Below are positions 24,845-32,363 of a stretch of DNA of 64,000 nucleotides, in pieces. Location: the NCBI GenBank assembly GCA_026671195.1, contig JAPOHD010000003.1:1-64000 (forward strand). The letters run 5' to 3'. The notes under the pieces were generated by a model. That model was not told the DNA's origin. It was given only the letters and a program-made list of their open reading frames with translations, and ran no database searches. The translations under genes and the position numbers were made by a program. Positions within the stretch are counted from its first letter, which is position 1; each line of letters starts with the position of its first letter. The DNA is from Draconibacterium aestuarii. Lineage in GTDB: Bacteria; Bacteroidota; Bacteroidia; Bacteroidales; Prolixibacteraceae.

Positions 24845-25801
24845 ATGAAACGATTGATTTTTTTATTATGGAGCATAAGCTTGCTTTTTGCAGGCTGCGA
24901 TATGAGCGATTCGTTGTCTCCCGAGAACGATGAGAACCTGAAATCGGCCGAAATGAAAATGGTTCCGATCAAAGGTGAGCTGCAATCGCACGTAACTGAA
25001 AACTTAAATGGTATTCCTGTTTATGGAACTTTATCCGGCAACCTTTCTCATTTAGGAAAGTTGATTACTGATAAAAGTACCTGGTACACCATTTCTGTGG
25101 AAATGGATGAGCAGACCTGGACAATTTCGTGGGAAATGTTTGGATCAGTTTGTGCGGCCAATGGCGATTTTCTGAAATACACCTTATCAGGATCGTTTAG
25201 CATCCCCGAGAATCAAATATTTGGACAGGCGACTTTTAATGGGGGCACGGGCAGATTTTGCCAGGCGCAGGGCACTATAGAATTTACCGGCTACGCTGAT
25301 GATCCGACGAACATTACAACGATGCATATGCAAATGGAAGGTATGATCACAAATGTTGGGAGCAGCCGTAACGGTGAAAATACAATGGTAAAGCAAAATG
25401 AATCGATTGCCCAATCATTTATTGAGGCATGGGATACTCACGATGCCGACTTGCTCTCGTCATTATTCGCCGATGAGTTTATCTACACGGAAGTAACAAC
25501 AGGTCGCAGCTACACAGAAAAAGACGCACTTGCAGCGTATGTAAACGCCACTATATCGGGAATACCGGACACCCGGTTTGAAGTAGTTTCGATTGTTGCA
25601 AATGAACAATTTGCTGCTGTAGAATGGATTTGGAAAGGAACAAACACAATTGGCTGGCCTTATCTGGGAATTCCTGCCACCGATAAATATTTTGAGTTGC
25701 CGGGTTCTTCTGTTATGGAAATTGAAAACGGTAAAATAATCTGGGACAAAGATTACTGGGACTGGAATACGTTTATGCAATTGATAGGTGTCGGTCTGTA
25801 A
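24845..25801 (+). CDS. lipoprotein with SnoaL-like domain
   Basis: The 318-residue product has a lipobox LLFAGC (Cys18). The middle (about 55-165) is a beta-rich domain with GNLSHLGKLITDKSTW and a glycine-rich FNGGTGRFCQAQG, resembling secreted beta-barrel lipoproteins. The last 130 residues carry a SnoaL-like/NTF2 fold (QSFIEAWDTHDADLLSSLFA, VEWIWKGTN, IENGKIIWDKDYWD), a fold used for small-molecule binding or isomerisation. An in-frame extension upstream to 24713 exists but is encoded by the repeat, and this ATG gives a proper lipoprotein signal. The repeat abutting the start probably sets or disrupts its expression. A bidirectional terminator follows at 25826. Confidence 0.75.
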   Translation: MKRLIFLLWSISLLFAGCDMSDSLSPENDENLKSAEMKMVPIKGELQSHVTENLNGIPVYGTLSGNLSHLGKLITDKSTWYTISVEMDEQTWTISWEMFGSVCAANGDFLKYTLSGSFSIPENQIFGQATFNGGTGRFCQAQGTIEFTGYADDPTNITTMHMQMEGMITNVGSSRNGENTMVKQNESIAQSFIEAWDTHDADLLSSLFADEFIYTEVTTGRSYTEKDALAAYVNATISGIPDTRFEVVSIVANEQFAAVEWIWKGTNTIGWPYLGIPATDKYFELPGSSVMEIENGKIIWDKDYWDWNTFMQLIGVGL

Positions 25802-25825
25802 ACAAAGATCATTCAAATCAAACAC

Positions 25826-25858
25826 AAAAAAGGTCGGAAGTGATTCCGACCATTTTTG
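25826..25858. terminator. bidirectional terminator
   Basis: AAAAAGGTCGGAA-GTGA-TTCCGACC-ATTTTTG has a perfect 8-bp stem with A and T flanks. It lies 25 bases after the SnoaL-like gene, and the minus-strand sulfatase gene also ends about 75 bases further on, so it can serve both. Confidence 0.85.
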
Positions 25859-25932
25859 TTCTCATGTGGCCGCACTCCTATTAGCATTCAACCAGACGGA
25901 AAAGCTTAATGAGAATTACTTTCATTCTTAGT

Positions 25933-27423
25933 TTAATTAACTTTTTTGGCTATTTCTTTCCAACCTTTTCCCTTATCCAGCAGTTCGCTCAGTTTTTGCA
26001 TTAGTTCTTCGTTTTCCTGATTATTTGCAATGCTTACATTTTCATCAGGATCGGTTTGATGATCAAATAAATCGCGTGCCAGCACTTCACCTGTACTTTC
26101 CCTTATCCACTCGGTATACCGATAACGATCGGTTTGAACGGTATACCCCATCACTACCTTCGCCGGATCGGTTCTGTTACTTGCGGGCCAATAACTTAGT
26201 GCACCTTCCTTCCATTCTTTTTCCGGGCTTTCAATCAAGGGTACAAAACTTTTCCCTTGCAAATGGCCTGGTAATTCCAATCCTGCCAATTCGCATAACG
26301 ACGGGTAAATATCCACAAATTCAGCGAGTGCATTGGTTTTTGCCGGTTTTTGCCCCGGAACCTTTAGTATCATCGGGACATGATTGTCTAAATGAAACTG
26401 TGTATGTTTACACCACATACCATGTTCTCCCAGCTTCCAGCCATGATCGCCCCAAATAATCACAATCGTATTTTTATCCAATCCATTTGCTTTCAGTTCA
26501 TCCAGTAAACGACCAATTTGCTCATCGATGTACGAAACGCAGGCATAATATCCGTGTTTTAAAGTTTTATTGAGTGTTTCGTCGAAATCTATTTTACCTT
26601 TTGGAATCCCGTAATAATTTCTCAATTCGCCAAAATTATAGTTAAAATACTCGCTTACATTTTCCGGATGAAATGGATTCTCTGCCGGTTCAATTTCATC
26701 TGCATCGTACATATCCCAGTATTTCTTGGGCGCATTAAAAGGCAAATGTGGTTTTTTAAAACCAACCGCCATAAAAAATGGCTTTTCCGATGTTTTTAAA
26801 GTCGCCAGCTTTTCAATAGCCATATCAGTCATTTTACCATCGTCATATGCGTTGTCGGGCACGTTGGGCCATTCGAATGCAGGACCTCTCCCACCACCTG
26901 ACTCATTTCGGTTTTTTTGGTACCACTCATCATATTCTTTCACCATTTTTATGGCTTCAGCTGAAAGGTAGCCCCTGCCAACCTGCTCTGTTTCGATCTT
27001 ATGGTAAGCATCTCCAAATTGTACATCGTAATCAATTCCGTGATGATAAATCTTGCCGGCTGCCCATATTTCATAACCATTATTTTCGAAATGTTGGTCG
27101 AGTGTCAGAATATCCGGAGCATCCTCGTTCAACGACCCGCAATTGTAGATATGTAAGGTATCCGGTCTTAAACCCGACATCAAACTTGCCCTTGAAGCCA
27201 TACAAATAGGTTGTTGACAATACGCACGATTGAACACCAATCCTTCTGAGGCAAGTTGATCAATATTCGGACTTTTTATTTGTGTATTTCCATAACATCC
27301 CAACTCAGTGCGTAAGTCATCAACTGCAATAAAAAGAATATTTGGTTTTTTATTCTCCGTTTGACATGATACGGCAATTACTGAAATAACAAATACAAAA
27401 AGGAATAGCTTTAAAGCATTCAT
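25933..27423 (-). CDS. sulfatase lipoprotein (iduronate-2-sulfatase-like)
   Basis: The 496-residue enzyme has a lipobox-like IAVSC (Cys20). Family features are the metal-binding VDDLR (Asp35-Asp36), the formylglycine signature around Cys74 (QQPICMASRASLMSG), AGKIYHHG and WGDHGWKLGEHG. Cys74 would be matured to formylglycine. The signature reads C-M-A-S-R, with Ala in place of the usual Pro, a variant tolerated in some environmental sulfatases. It should desulfate algal or host glycans in the periplasm or on the surface. No maturase or SusC/D pair is next to it. It is oriented like the sugar operon upstream but separated by a broken regulator. Confidence 0.9.
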   Translation of the reverse strand: MNALKLFLFVFVISVIAVSCQTENKKPNILFIAVDDLRTELGCYGNTQIKSPNIDQLASEGLVFNRAYCQQPICMASRASLMSGLRPDTLHIYNCGSLNEDAPDILTLDQHFENNGYEIWAAGKIYHHGIDYDVQFGDAYHKIETEQVGRGYLSAEAIKMVKEYDEWYQKNRNESGGGRGPAFEWPNVPDNAYDDGKMTDMAIEKLATLKTSEKPFFMAVGFKKPHLPFNAPKKYWDMYDADEIEPAENPFHPENVSEYFNYNFGELRNYYGIPKGKIDFDETLNKTLKHGYYACVSYIDEQIGRLLDELKANGLDKNTIVIIWGDHGWKLGEHGMWCKHTQFHLDNHVPMILKVPGQKPAKTNALAEFVDIYPSLCELAGLELPGHLQGKSFVPLIESPEKEWKEGALSYWPASNRTDPAKVVMGYTVQTDRYRYTEWIRESTGEVLARDLFDHQTDPDENVSIANNQENEELMQKLSELLDKGKGWKEIAKKVN

Positions 27424-27799
27424 AATGTTTTATTTTATTTAGTTATGTTATAATCTTTGGCGCTAAGTGCTTTCACAGTTTAATGCGTAGCCCCCAACCG
27501 TCAGATTCTCTATAAAACTAAGCGATACTTTTCATTTAAAAAAATTGTTTTTGGAAAGCAGAAAAGTTGCAACCTGCGAATTCTCAAAACCGATACAAGT
27601 ACTTCTCAATGCCAGTAAGGTTTTCATCTCACTAAAATAAATTGATTTTAAAGGTGTTCGATGTAACTCATCCCGATAAATCGGGAATTCATTTCAAAAA
27701 TTTAGGCACAAGACAAGAGGTCGGAAATGACCTCTTGTCTTGTCTGGCTCCCCTGATTGCAGGAAGTTGCAAGCTAATATGTGAAATACTGAGTTGATT
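27424..27799. other. intergenic region, 376 b
   Basis: It holds the upstream region of the sulfatase gene and copy E of the tRNA-Asn-tail repeat with its extended flank (27562-27790). A small CCCGATAAATCGGG palindrome lies near 27672. No gene is supported. Confidence 0.45.
27562..27790 (-). repeat. tRNA-Asn-tail repeat with extended flank, copy E
   Basis: 27562-27630 (AAAAGTTGCAACCTGC, ACCGATACAAGTACTTCTCA, GCCAGTAAGGTTTTCA) matches the 3' flank of the true tRNA-Asn gene at 56722-56790. Then follow a perfect hairpin AGACAAGAGGTC-GGAAAT-GACCTCTTGTCT (27711-27740) and TGGCTCCCCTGATTGCAGG with AAGTTGCAAGC. The hairpin is a strong terminator. Confidence 0.75.
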
Positions 27800-28155
27800 T
27801 TATTGTTTCACAAATTTATATTCAACACCACGAACACTAATAATATGTTTAGGTTCCGAAGGATTTCCCTCTAATTTTTTTGCAAATCAAGAATAAAGTT
27901 ATCGACGGTACGTGTGGAGGGCATTGCTTCATAACCCCATACATTATTTAAAAGATCGTGCCGATGGATTGCTTCTCCTTCGTGCTCGACCATGTGCTTC
28001 AGAATTTGGATTTCTTTGCTTAACAGGCTTACTTCAGTTTTACCAACAAATGCCTGAAATTTTTTAAAATCAACATGTACATAAATTATCATCCACTCCT
28101 GTTTATACTTCTCGTTGCATTCAATAAAGGCGTCGGCTGCTTTTAAAAAAGGCAA
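27800..28155 (-). pseudogene. broken OmpR-type response regulator (DNA-binding domain only)
   Basis: The minus-strand frame from 28155 encodes a winged-helix trans-regulatory domain (VSLLSKEIQILKHMVEHEGE, LLNNVWGYEAMPSTRTVDNF, ILDLQKN) but stops at 27871 in an A-run. Shifting one base restores KKLEGNPSEPKHIISVRGVE and YKFVKQ up to a stop at 27800-27802, exactly the expected end of the domain. The N-terminal receiver domain is missing, and there is no ATG (a TTG at 28155 follows an in-frame stop). It is therefore truncated and frameshifted. A single base error at the A-run is possible but would not explain the missing receiver. Confidence 0.8.
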
Positions 28156-28240
28156 CTTGTTCCTTTAACTATACTACAACTAAATATTTTTTTCCACAAT
28201 GGATAAATGGGTTAGAATTCAGGGAGTATATTCTTAAAAC

Positions 28241-28273
28241 AAAAGAAGACACCAAATTACGATGTCTCCTTTT
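28241..28273. terminator. terminator of the sugar operon
   Basis: AAAAGAAGACA and TGTCTCCTTTT pair (one G-U) around a 10-base loop, 91 bases past the stop of the ROK gene. A and T runs flank both sides. Confidence 0.65.
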
Positions 28274-28363
28274 GTGTCTATTTCATTTTATTAGGACCAT
28301 TTCCACGAATAATCAACTCGTATTTTTGCACACAAATAATTGTAACGGTCAAATAATATCAAT

Positions 28364-29248
28364 TCAGAATTGTTTAGCAAAACAAGCCGCACCAACAGCA
28401 CCAGCCAAATCGCCATATTGTGCTTTTACAACCTCGGTTTGGTTCCCACCACTGCGCCATTCGTATTTAGCCATCAGTTTTTCCAATGGTTTAAATAAAT
28501 CATTTCCAGCTTCTGTAATTCCACCTCCTAGTATGATTGTTTCGGGCGATAAGATATTGGTAAATGATGCCAATGCTACTGCTAATTTATTCACCGAAGT
28601 CATCCAAACCTGAGTTGCAAACTCATCTCCTTTTCGATGCGCTTTAATTAATTCATCGGTCGATGTAAATCTTCCTCCCGTACGTTTTTCTATGGTACAA
28701 TTTCCTATGGCATCTTCCAAACTTCCCGGAACTCCAATAATATCAGGTTCGGCATTGCTATCGAGCGACAGATGCCCCAAATGTCCGGCTTTTTGAAAAG
28801 CACCTTGATAAGGCTTTCCATCAATAAGAATTCCACCGCCAACGCCTGTGCCCAGTGTAAGCATTATTACATTCTTTTTATTTTTGGCAGCTCCAAACTT
28901 TGCCTCGGCCATCATTGCAGCAACAGCATCGTTTAAAACAAAAGCTTTTGTTCCAAGAAAATCGGACCAGATGAAATTCTCGAGTCCTTGCAAACGTCCG
29001 GGCATAAATCCAATGGCAGAGTTTTTTTCGTTAGGTAAACCAGGGGCTGAAATTCCTATTACTGTTCCAGCATTTTCAATTTTATTTTGAATCGTTTGAA
29101 CCGCCCTTTTCACAGCATTCTTCCAAATTTTATCATCGCCATCGTCGGTAGGCTGATAATTCTCGAATAAGATGTTTCCGGTTTCGTCAATAGCCACCGC
29201 CTTTATTCTAGTTCCTCCTAAATCAACTCCAATTATAATTTCTGACAT
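28364..29248 (-). CDS. ROK-family sugar kinase
   Basis: The 294-residue protein has the ATP-binding GVDLGGTRIK (7-16), a catalytic-type LNDAVAA with Asp, TLGTGVGGGI and GHLGHLSLD. ROK kinases phosphorylate glucose, N-acetylmannosamine, allose and related sugars in the cytoplasm. The cysteine-rich zinc motif of many ROK members (CxCGxxGCxE) is absent; the corresponding stretch is SNAEPDIIGVPGS. This occurs in a subset of the family. It is the last gene of the minus-strand operon starting at 33848, after a 196-base gap filled by a REPIN-like repeat. It probably phosphorylates the free sugar released by the pathway. Confidence 0.88.
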   Translation of the reverse strand: MSEIIIGVDLGGTRIKAVAIDETGNILFENYQPTDDGDDKIWKNAVKRAVQTIQNKIENAGTVIGISAPGLPNEKNSAIGFMPGRLQGLENFIWSDFLGTKAFVLNDAVAAMMAEAKFGAAKNKKNVIMLTLGTGVGGGILIDGKPYQGAFQKAGHLGHLSLDSNAEPDIIGVPGSLEDAIGNCTIEKRTGGRFTSTDELIKAHRKGDEFATQVWMTSVNKLAVALASFTNILSPETIILGGGITEAGNDLFKPLEKLMAKYEWRSGGNQTEVVKAQYGDLAGAVGAACFAKQF

Positions 29249-29282
29249 AGTTTTTGGTTTTTATAAAGTTTGTTATTCGCTC

Positions 29283-29430
29283 ATTAACACCGTCCTTCAG
29301 GGCGGTGATTATTAGCGATGAACCAATAATCAGGGTTAATGAAATTTTGTATTTTGTTAAAATACAAAATTTCATTAATCCATTACCTCAAGCTGTTTTG
29401 TCATTCACCGCCCTAAAGGACGGTGTTATT
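29283..29430. repeat. REPIN-like paired palindromes
   Basis: AACACCGTCCTTCAGGGCGGTGA at the left (from 29286) and TCACCGCCCTAAAGGACGGTGTT at the right (to 29427) are inverse copies. Each is itself a small hairpin. Between them is a perfect 20-bp stem TTAATGAAATTTTGTATTTT (29336-29355) with its inverse (29360-29379) and a GTTA loop. The layout is that of paired REP sequences moved by RAYT transposases, or of a short IS200/IS605-type derivative. It lies inside the sugar operon, between the URO-D-like and ROK genes, and could weaken read-through. Confidence 0.75.
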
Positions 29431-29444
29431 CAAAAGCATTAATT

Positions 29445-30707
29445 CTATTTTTCTCCGTTAAATTCTTTAACTGCATTTACCATTGCCACAAGATTTTCAA
29501 CCGGAACATTTGCCTGAATATTATGAACCGTGTTAAAAACAAAACCGCCATCTTTCGCGAAAACTTCACTTAATCGAAGTACTTCCTCGCGTACCTTTTC
29601 GGGCGAAAAGTTTGGAAGTGCGTTTTGTGTATCAATTCCGCCACCCCAAAAAACCAGGTCTTTCCCATAGGTCTTTTTTAAATGAACAGGGTCCATTCCA
29701 ACAGCATTAATTTGTACCGGATTAATTATATCGAAACCGGCTTCTATAAATTTTGGCATAAACGATTCCACTGCACCACACGAATGTTTAAAGGTCTTCC
29801 AATTGGTATTTTCGTGAATCCAATTGTTAATACGTTTATAATACGGCATCCATAAATCGTCGAACTGCTCGGGTGCACAAAAAGTAGAATCCTGTGTTCC
29901 AAAATCGGTTCCACAAATAAATACGGCATCAATATTATCGCCAATAACAGTATGCAAGCGACTATAATTTTCCAATGCAATTTCCGATTGACGGTCGAAA
30001 ATTGCTTTAATATAGTCGGGGCGCATAATAATGCTCAAGTACCATTCGGTAATATCGCGAATACCTTTGGGCTTTTTTAATTTCATACCCGGAATATGAG
30101 CAATGTCGCCAAGTGCGGTACCTCCTAAACCGGCAACCACTGCTTTTCCGGTGGCTCGAGCAGTTTGGGCAGTTTCTTTCCAATACTCCAAATCACTGTC
30201 AGAAACCAATCCATGTTCTTCCAAGTTATCTTGGGGGTTGAGGTCTTCTTCGTTAAACGGCTGCTGACGAATTATGGCATCGAAAAAATAACTGGACTTT
30301 GGCATTTTTGCAGAAGGGTCTGCTGAAATATCTCCGCCGGGAAAGCTCAAAGTATCACCATTTTCATCGATACTGGTGTTAAAACCCTCGGGCACGCTTA
30401 CAATTTGCCCCCAAGGAGTACGATACTCTTTAAAAGGTGCATTATTATAGAAACCAAATGAACTGCTTTTTCCTTTGGCACCAACTGCATCGGCTCCCAT
30501 AAGTTCACGCAGTTCTTCATCAACCTCTCCCAACATTTGATAAGGGTCGGTTACACGAACCGGTTTCCACTTTAAACCATAATATTTCCTTAAGTTTTCA
30601 ATAGATAAGACATGAATACCCGTAGTTGAGGTGGCTCCAAAATCAACCATCATTTTATCGGGTTGTTTGTGGTTTACCGTTAAATCAAATCTTTGTTTTG
30701 AATTCAT
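29445..30707 (-). CDS. uroporphyrinogen decarboxylase-like (URO-D superfamily) protein
   Basis: The 420-residue product has the URO-D/methyltransferase TIM-barrel pattern: MNSKQRFDLTVNHKQPDKMM at the start, VFICGTDFGTQDSTFCAPE, FKHSCGAVESFMPKFIEAGF, INPVQINAVGMDPVHLKKTY and VFWGGGIDTQ. Members without the heme-specific residues often work as methyltransferases or in carbohydrate operons of Bacteroidota and Lentisphaerae, where their reaction is not settled. The HSCG Cys/His could bind zinc as in methyltransferases. It starts 5 bases after the DUF1080 gene stops, so it is surely co-transcribed. It is not needed for heme here, and a sugar or methylated-substrate role is inferred from context. 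Confidence 0.82.
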   Translation of the reverse strand: MNSKQRFDLTVNHKQPDKMMVDFGATSTTGIHVLSIENLRKYYGLKWKPVRVTDPYQMLGEVDEELRELMGADAVGAKGKSSSFGFYNNAPFKEYRTPWGQIVSVPEGFNTSIDENGDTLSFPGGDISADPSAKMPKSSYFFDAIIRQQPFNEEDLNPQDNLEEHGLVSDSDLEYWKETAQTARATGKAVVAGLGGTALGDIAHIPGMKLKKPKGIRDITEWYLSIIMRPDYIKAIFDRQSEIALENYSRLHTVIGDNIDAVFICGTDFGTQDSTFCAPEQFDDLWMPYYKRINNWIHENTNWKTFKHSCGAVESFMPKFIEAGFDIINPVQINAVGMDPVHLKKTYGKDLVFWGGGIDTQNALPNFSPEKVREEVLRLSEVFAKDGGFVFNTVHNIQANVPVENLVAMVNAVKEFNGEK

Positions 30708-30712
30708 TGCAC

Positions 30713-31363
30713 CTACTTAATTGGAGCAATTTTTATATTCCGAAAGAAAATATTTGCTTCGCCGTGTTTTCCTTGAAAACCTATGTAACCTTTGGTTGAA
30801 ATTTCGGCAAACGGTTTGGGTAACCACGATGGAATATCGGAACCATCGGGATTTTTCGTGCCACTTGTCCAAAGCGCCATATCCATATCTGCCGATACTT
30901 CACCATTAAGTTTTACCACAATGTGTTGTCCTTCGCAACGTACATTCATGTGATTCCATTCGCCGGCTTTTTTTACCAATGTTGATGTTGGTGCCAAATG
31001 ACCAAAAATTCCGCCACACATGTAATTAGGTACCCATCCTTTATCTTCGAAATAAAAATCATCGCCAATTTGTATTTCTACCGAATTTGGAATCCAATCT
31101 TCACGATTGGTGCAATAAACAATTACACCACTATTGGTTCCCTTTTCATTTTTAAACTCCAAATCAATTTCAAAATTTTCGTACTCAACAGTCGTGAATA
31201 TACAGGCATCTTCCAACGCTGTAAGCACATCGCCTTTATACGACCACACACCTTGCGAGTCCATGGCATTCGAAAGGTCTTCGTTAAAAACAGCTTGCCA
31301 TTTTGGTTGACAGCTACATAACACAGCAAGCGCTATAAGTGCAAATAAGTTTCTTACTTTCAT
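30713..31363 (-). CDS. DUF1080 lipoprotein (3-keto-glycoside hydrolase-type)
   Basis: The 216-residue lipoprotein has a lipobox VLCSC (Cys18). It is almost entirely the DUF1080 concanavalin-like domain: WSYKGDVLTALED, FEIDLEFKNEKGTNSGV, NSVEIQIGDD, AGEWNHMNVRCEGQ, GYIGFQGKHGEANIFFRNIK. Established members cleave glycosides whose sugar has been oxidised at C3. It sits in the operon with a Gfo/Idh/MocA dehydrogenase and a sugar isomerase/epimerase, as expected for that chemistry, and would act in the periplasm. It is shorter than the exported homologue at 16590, which carries an extra N-terminal domain. Confidence 0.85.
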   Translation of the reverse strand: MKVRNLFALIALAVLCSCQPKWQAVFNEDLSNAMDSQGVWSYKGDVLTALEDACIFTTVEYENFEIDLEFKNEKGTNSGVIVYCTNREDWIPNSVEIQIGDDFYFEDKGWVPNYMCGGIFGHLAPTSTLVKKAGEWNHMNVRCEGQHIVVKLNGEVSADMDMALWTSGTKNPDGSDIPSWLPKPFAEISTKGYIGFQGKHGEANIFFRNIKIAPIK

Positions 31364-31408
31364 TATTCGTTTATTTAAACTATTATTTGAAATTCTATTT
31401 TTTTGACA

Positions 31409-32320
31409 TTAAATTCCCGTTGTTTTTTTCAGATAATCCCTACTTATTTTCAGGGTTTCTTTTGATGGTCGAGTTGGTTTAAATCCACCTTCAAATGCCA
31501 ATTCTATAATTACATCGCCAGCAAAGCCTATCTGTTTTAAAGTATCCCCTATTTCTTCAAAATTCACATCGCCTTCGCCCAATGCTTCGCTCCATTTTCC
31601 ATTATTTAATTGGTCGCGTAAATGCAAAAAGAAAATTTGTTTTTGATACTTTTCTAAGAACTCAATTGGATCGACATTAGCTCGTAATAACCAATTTAAA
31701 TCGGGACCTAATTTAATGTCAGGTATTCTTTTAAGTGTACCTCCCAAATCGTACATATTATTCTTCACTTCCGAAGTATGATTGTGAAGATTCAGTACAA
31801 TTCCTTTATCGTGACCCAGTTTTACCAATCGTTTTAAGAGTTCGGCTTGTGCATCTAATTCTGCTTCCGATTTTAATCTTCCATGCGGTTCTCCCACCGA
31901 TGTTCCAAAGGTTCGTCCACCCAACGATGCTAAATTTGTCATTACCAAATCAACATCTTCGTATATTTCGCTGTGCTTGCTTTTATCCCACATGTCAGCG
32001 CCATACGAAGTTCCAATTAAACCGATTTTGTACTTTTCTATTAATTCAACAATTTGTTTGGTGTAGGTTTCAGATCGAAGCGGCTGTTCCATTGTTTCTA
32101 CAGCATCGAATCCGGCATACAACATATCTGAAAAAATTTGTTCCAAAACCGGAGAAACATCGTAATTTGGCTGTGTGCTTGCATAAACCCAAACGTGCGC
32201 GCCAACGGTAAGTTTTTTGCTTTTTTTAGCATTTATAATTGAACTTGCAAAACCATTTTTTGCAAGCACTGCAGCCATCATTGTAAGAGATGTATTTTGA
32301 ATAAATTTTCGTCGTTCCAT
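31409..32320 (-). CDS. exported sugar phosphate isomerase/epimerase-like TIM-barrel protein
   Basis: From the ATG at 32320 the product is 303 residues: MERRKFIQNTSL begins a twin-arginine-like signal, followed by an AP-endonuclease-2/xylose-isomerase TIM barrel (KLTVGAHVWVY, VLNLHNHTSEV, GPDLNWLLR, VIIELAFEGGF). Metal ligands Glu/Asp/His fall in the expected strands. A longer frame to 32392 exists but overlaps the upstream gene, and AGGGAACAG lies just before the chosen ATG. Such proteins epimerise or isomerise keto-sugars, and in 3-keto-glycoside clusters they accompany Gfo/Idh/MocA enzymes. Export in common with the dehydrogenase suggests a periplasmic reaction chain. Confidence 0.85.
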   Translation of the reverse strand: MERRKFIQNTSLTMMAAVLAKNGFASSIINAKKSKKLTVGAHVWVYASTQPNYDVSPVLEQIFSDMLYAGFDAVETMEQPLRSETYTKQIVELIEKYKIGLIGTSYGADMWDKSKHSEIYEDVDLVMTNLASLGGRTFGTSVGEPHGRLKSEAELDAQAELLKRLVKLGHDKGIVLNLHNHTSEVKNNMYDLGGTLKRIPDIKLGPDLNWLLRANVDPIEFLEKYQKQIFFLHLRDQLNNGKWSEALGEGDVNFEEIGDTLKQIGFAGDVIIELAFEGGFKPTRPSKETLKISRDYLKKTTGI

Positions 32321-32363
32321 CTGTTCCCTTTTTTTAATTAAAAGTTGTGAACTTAGCATTTGA

